Shown here: in pieces, positions 61,759-64,000 of the stretch
Layout of the letters: every line of letters starts with the position of its first letter
Numbering within the stretch: position 1 is the first letter of the stretch
Assembly: GCA_963746605.1 (NCBI GenBank)
Contig: CAVVCH010000051.1
Span: forward strand, 1 to 64,000
Source: CAVQSS01 sp963746605
GTDB lineage: Bacteria > Desulfobacterota > RBG-13-43-22
Reading direction: 5' to 3'
Length of the DNA: 64,000 nt
Notes under the pieces: generated by a model
Told to the model about the DNA's origin: nothing
Seen by the model: the letters and a program-made list of their open reading frames with translations, nothing else
The model's database searches: none
Program-made: the position numbers and the translations under genes

Positions 61759-62517
61759 TTGAGTCTGGAGATGGTCCATCTGCACAAGGTTTATGCCGCC
61801 AGACCCGGCCACTCGGAACTGGCCGTCCTGGAAGACATCAACTATCAGGTGGCCGACGGGCACTTCGTGACCATCGTCGGACCGAGCGGCTGCGGGAAGA
61901 CGACCCTCCTGCGGGTAATGGCCGGGCTGGAACAGGTCACCAGTGGAAGAGTGCTTTTACGGGGAGAAGAAATTACCGGACAGGCGGGAAAAGTCGGGCT
62001 GGTTTTTCAGGAATATGCCTTGTTCCCCTGGCGGACCACTCTGGAGAATATCGAAATGGGTCTGGAAATTCGAGGGCTCCCCAGGCCGGACCGGAAGGCT
62101 GCCGCCCTGGAGTACGTTAAGCTTTTCGGCCTGAGTGGGTTCGAGGGGCACTATCCGCGGGAGCTTTCCGGCGGCATGCAGCAGCGGGTGGCCATTGCTC
62201 GGACCCTGGTCTTGAATCCGCGAGTCGTCCTGATGGACGAACCCTTTGCCTCTCTGGACAGCCAGACGCGCAACGCCCTCCAAGAATTTCTGGTCGACAT
62301 CTGGCAGCAGCGGAACGAGACCATCCTCTTCGTTACCCATAACGTGGACGAGGCCGTGTTCCTGAGCGACCGGATTGTGGTCCTGTCACAACGGCCGTCC
62401 AGGATCATCCGGGATTTCGAGGTGAATATCCCCAAGCCGCGGGACCGCACCAGCAACGCCTGCAATGATTTGCGAAGGGAAGTCCTGAAGGTGCTGGGGG
62501 AACAGAAGATTTTGTAA
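61759..62517 (+). CDS. ABC transporter ATP-binding protein (SsuB/TauB type)
   Basis: A 252-residue ATPase. Walker A GPSGCGKTTL, signature LSGGMQQRVA, Walker B VVLMDEPFASLD, H-loop VTHNVDEA. The pattern FQEYALFPWRTTLENIEMGL is typical of the SsuB/TauB/NrtD group. The TTG at 61759 with AAAGGAA upstream is preferred over the ATG at 61771, which has its purine stretch too close. It overlaps the radical SAM gene start by one base (TAATG). Confidence 0.92.
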   Translation: MSLEMVHLHKVYAARPGHSELAVLEDINYQVADGHFVTIVGPSGCGKTTLLRVMAGLEQVTSGRVLLRGEEITGQAGKVGLVFQEYALFPWRTTLENIEMGLEIRGLPRPDRKAAALEYVKLFGLSGFEGHYPRELSGGMQQRVAIARTLVLNPRVVLMDEPFASLDSQTRNALQEFLVDIWQQRNETILFVTHNVDEAVFLSDRIVVLSQRPSRIIRDFEVNIPKPRDRTSNACNDLRREVLKVLGEQKIL

Positions 62518-63530
62518 TGCTGGAATTAAAACGCCTGGTCACCGAACTGCAGAGCCTCGGGCTGCGGATCGAAAATGAAATCCTCAGCCGGAAAGGAGGG
62601 GCCGGTCCGGCCGAAGGGGGAAACCTCCTCATCGGCAGCCGCCCGGTTTCCGTTCCCATGGGCAGCCCCTTTGTTGCCCGCTCTCCATACACCTTGAGAA
62701 AAGTCAAGGAAGAATTTCGGATCTGCCGGAACAACAAGCCGCTGGTCCTTGCCGAAACAATCCATCCGCCGCGTTTTTATCAGGAGCGGACAGCGGAGGG
62801 GATATCCTATCAACAGATCGCCCTGCTGCATGGGCGAGATTGCCTGGCCACGACGGTACGGCAGACCTGCCTCCATTGGGCCCGGGGGATTCCCTGCCGG
62901 TTTTGCGGGATCGAGGTTTCCCTGCAAAAAGAGTCCACCCTAACGCTGAAAACTCCGGAGCAGTTGGCCGAAGTAGCCTCTCGCGCCAGGGACATGGACG
63001 GCATTCGACATGTCGTATTGACCACCGGGACCTGCGGAGTCCCGGAAAAAGACATCGACCAACTGGCCCGGTGCACGGTCACCATTAAAAAGGCGGCGAG
63101 CCTACCGATCCACGTCCAGTGCCTGCCTCCGCAGAAACCCGGTGTTCTGGAAACCCTGAAAGAGGCCGGAGTGGATACCATCGGCCTTCATATAGAGAGT
63201 TTCGATGAAGCCGTGCTAGCTGAAACGGCCCCGGCCAAGGCGGTCATTGGCTTGAAGGGTTACCTGCGGGCCTGGAAGGAAGCGGTAGAACTGTTCGGGC
63301 CCAACCAGGTCAGCAGCTTTCTCGTAACGGGATTGGGTGAAAAGAAAGAATCCATCCTCCAGGGAAGTGCCCTGCTGGCCGATCTGGGAGTCTATCCTTT
63401 TATCGTTCCCTTGCGACCCATCCCCGGCTCTTTAATGGAAAATGCCCGGCCGCCCGATCCGGCCTTCATGGCAGGGGTCTATGAAGCGGTGGCCGAAATT
63501 CTGAAAAACAGGGGGACTGGCTTCCTCTAA
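62517..63530 (+). CDS. nitD: radical SAM protein of the MSMEG_0568 family (Nit1C cluster NitD)
   Basis: A radical SAM enzyme of at least 337 residues. The cluster-binding motif is CLHWARGIPCRFCG (an extended Cx8Cx2C, as seen in this family), followed by HVVLTTGTCGVPEKD and GLHIESFDEAVLAE. The family is the NitD component of the Nit1C cluster, linked to nitrilase and cyanide assimilation. Right after the stop, the next frame encodes a cysteine-rich tail (AGCVRCGACSALPFYE); one G too many in the G5 run near 63510 would explain the early stop. Start overlaps the ATPase gene stop. Confidence 0.82.
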   Translation: MLELKRLVTELQSLGLRIENEILSRKGGAGPAEGGNLLIGSRPVSVPMGSPFVARSPYTLRKVKEEFRICRNNKPLVLAETIHPPRFYQERTAEGISYQQIALLHGRDCLATTVRQTCLHWARGIPCRFCGIEVSLQKESTLTLKTPEQLAEVASRARDMDGIRHVVLTTGTCGVPEKDIDQLARCTVTIKKAASLPIHVQCLPPQKPGVLETLKEAGVDTIGLHIESFDEAVLAETAPAKAVIGLKGYLRAWKEAVELFGPNQVSSFLVTGLGEKKESILQGSALLADLGVYPFIVPLRPIPGSLMENARPPDPAFMAGVYEAVAEILKNRGTGFL

Positions 63531-63580
63531 AAGCCTGGCCGGCTGTGTCCGCTGCGGGGCCTGCTCGGCCCTGCCATTCT

Positions 63581-64000
63581 ATGAACGCCCGGCGGAAGCG
63601 CTTATCTGTCATCCGGTCCGGACCCGAGAAGAGGGAGAACAGGGCCGCGGCCATCCGTCACCGGGTGTTCGTGGAGGAACAGCGTCTGTTTCCGGAAACC
63701 GACCGGGACGAGAATGACCGCAAGAGCATTCATTTGGTGGCCGAGATGGAAGGGAGGATTGTCGGCACCGTGCGGGTCTTCCCCGTGGAAAACAACGGCC
63801 GCTGGATCGGCGGCCGACTGGCCATCCAAAAGAGACTTTCGCTTCAGCGGTGCCGGGGAGCGCCTGGTCCGGGAGGCGGTGGCCGCTGTAAAGCAGAAAG
63901 GCTGCACCTGTTTCACCGCCCACATTCAACAGGAAAACGTCCCTTTTTTCACCCGCCTGGGCTGGAAACCGGTCGGACCGGTCTTCGAATATCGGGGAAA
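63581..64000 (+). CDS. nitE: GNAT N-acetyltransferase of the MSMEG_0567 family (NitE), frame broken and cut by window end
   Basis: A GNAT-fold acyltransferase. The first part appears in two frames (LICHPVRTREE in one, AAIRHRVFVEEQRLFPETDRDEN in another), joined by removing one base near 63636. After GGRLAIQK a further inserted A near 63831 separates it from DFRFSGAGERLVREAVAAVK and FFTRLGWKPVGPVFEYRG at the window edge. Start ATG 63581 is tentative. This family accompanies the radical SAM NitD protein in Nit1C clusters. The C-terminus lies outside the window. Confidence 0.72.
   Translation, partial: MNARRKRLSVIRSGPEKRENRAAAIRHRVFVEEQRLFPETDRDENDRKSIHLVAEMEGRIVGTVRVFPVENNGRWIGGRLAIQKRLSLQRCRGAPGPGGGGRCKAERLHLFHRPHSTGKRPFFHPPGLETGRTGLRISGK

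Noticed and set aside
1..64000. tRNA, rRNA, CRISPR arrays, cobalamin riboswitches
   Set aside because: I looked for tRNA-like cloverleaf ends, regularly spaced direct repeats and B12-box-like sequence upstream of B12-related genes, and saw none I could support without a covariance search.

Overview
The window looks like a chromosomal segment of an anaerobic bacterium of the Desulfobacterota (former Deltaproteobacteria) type. The reasons are the mix of multiheme c-type cytochromes, HdrD-like CCG iron-sulfur proteins, corrinoid methyl transfer proteins, a split B12-dependent methylmalonyl-CoA mutase, an aldehyde:ferredoxin-oxidoreductase-like protein and a branched-chain-type ABC system, plus abundant intergenic repeats of the 'CGAAATCCGAAAC' and 'CTGAGCTTGTCGAA' kinds. 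GC is roughly in the mid 50s by eye. No rRNA, tRNA, CRISPR array or transposase was found.

Layout. 0-7 kb is accessory: three toxin-antitoxin pairs (AbrB-RelE, RHH-VapC, RHH-RelE), a remnant nucleotidyltransferase, HtrA protease, a membrane class III nucleotide cyclase and NudC. 7-23 kb is housekeeping and stress: DacF-type carboxypeptidase, a lipid acyltransferase coupled to a B12-radical SAM enzyme, a SHOCT/CMD/ECF-sigma operon with frameshifts, pentapeptide-repeat protein, ChaN-like protein, D-cysteine desulfhydrase plus a shattered aspartate racemase, Spy-like protein, MFS transporter, a LivG::LivM chimera, DUF4143 ATPase, DUF1330 and monoacylglycerol-lipase-like genes, and a thioredoxin-reductase-like flavoprotein. 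23.9-27.1 kb is a methylmalonyl-CoA mutase operon (large subunit, B12 subunit, MeaB). 27-40 kb holds HDOD, ABC ATPase, cytidylate-kinase-like, Kup, arginase-fold, ComEA-like, YidB, DUF697, cyclophilin, amidohydrolase and a corrinoid protein/methyltransferase pair.

40.5-51.1 kb is one long minus-strand block: GntR regulator, methylmalonate-semialdehyde dehydrogenase, FAD-linked 2-hydroxyacid-type oxidase, CCG iron-sulfur partner, and a Liv transporter (J-H-M-G-F). It looks like a catabolic unit for an organic acid or amino-acid-derived substrate that feeds acyl-CoA. Divergent from it is a ferredoxin/AOR-like pair. 53.2-59.1 kb is a compact membrane electron-transfer operon: a six-heme cytochrome, a di-heme cytochrome b, a seven-heme/NarI-like fusion and an HdrD-like protein. 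59.2-60.0 kb is a Phd-VapC pair. 60.0-64.0 kb is a nitrate/sulfonate-type ABC transporter running straight into radical SAM and GNAT genes of the Nit1C (nitrilase/cyanotrophy) cluster, cut by the window end.

A striking technical property is the number of single-base frame disruptions, nearly all of them insertions, in well conserved genes. This suggests insertion-type sequencing error as much as gene decay, so 'broken' genes here should be read with that in mind.
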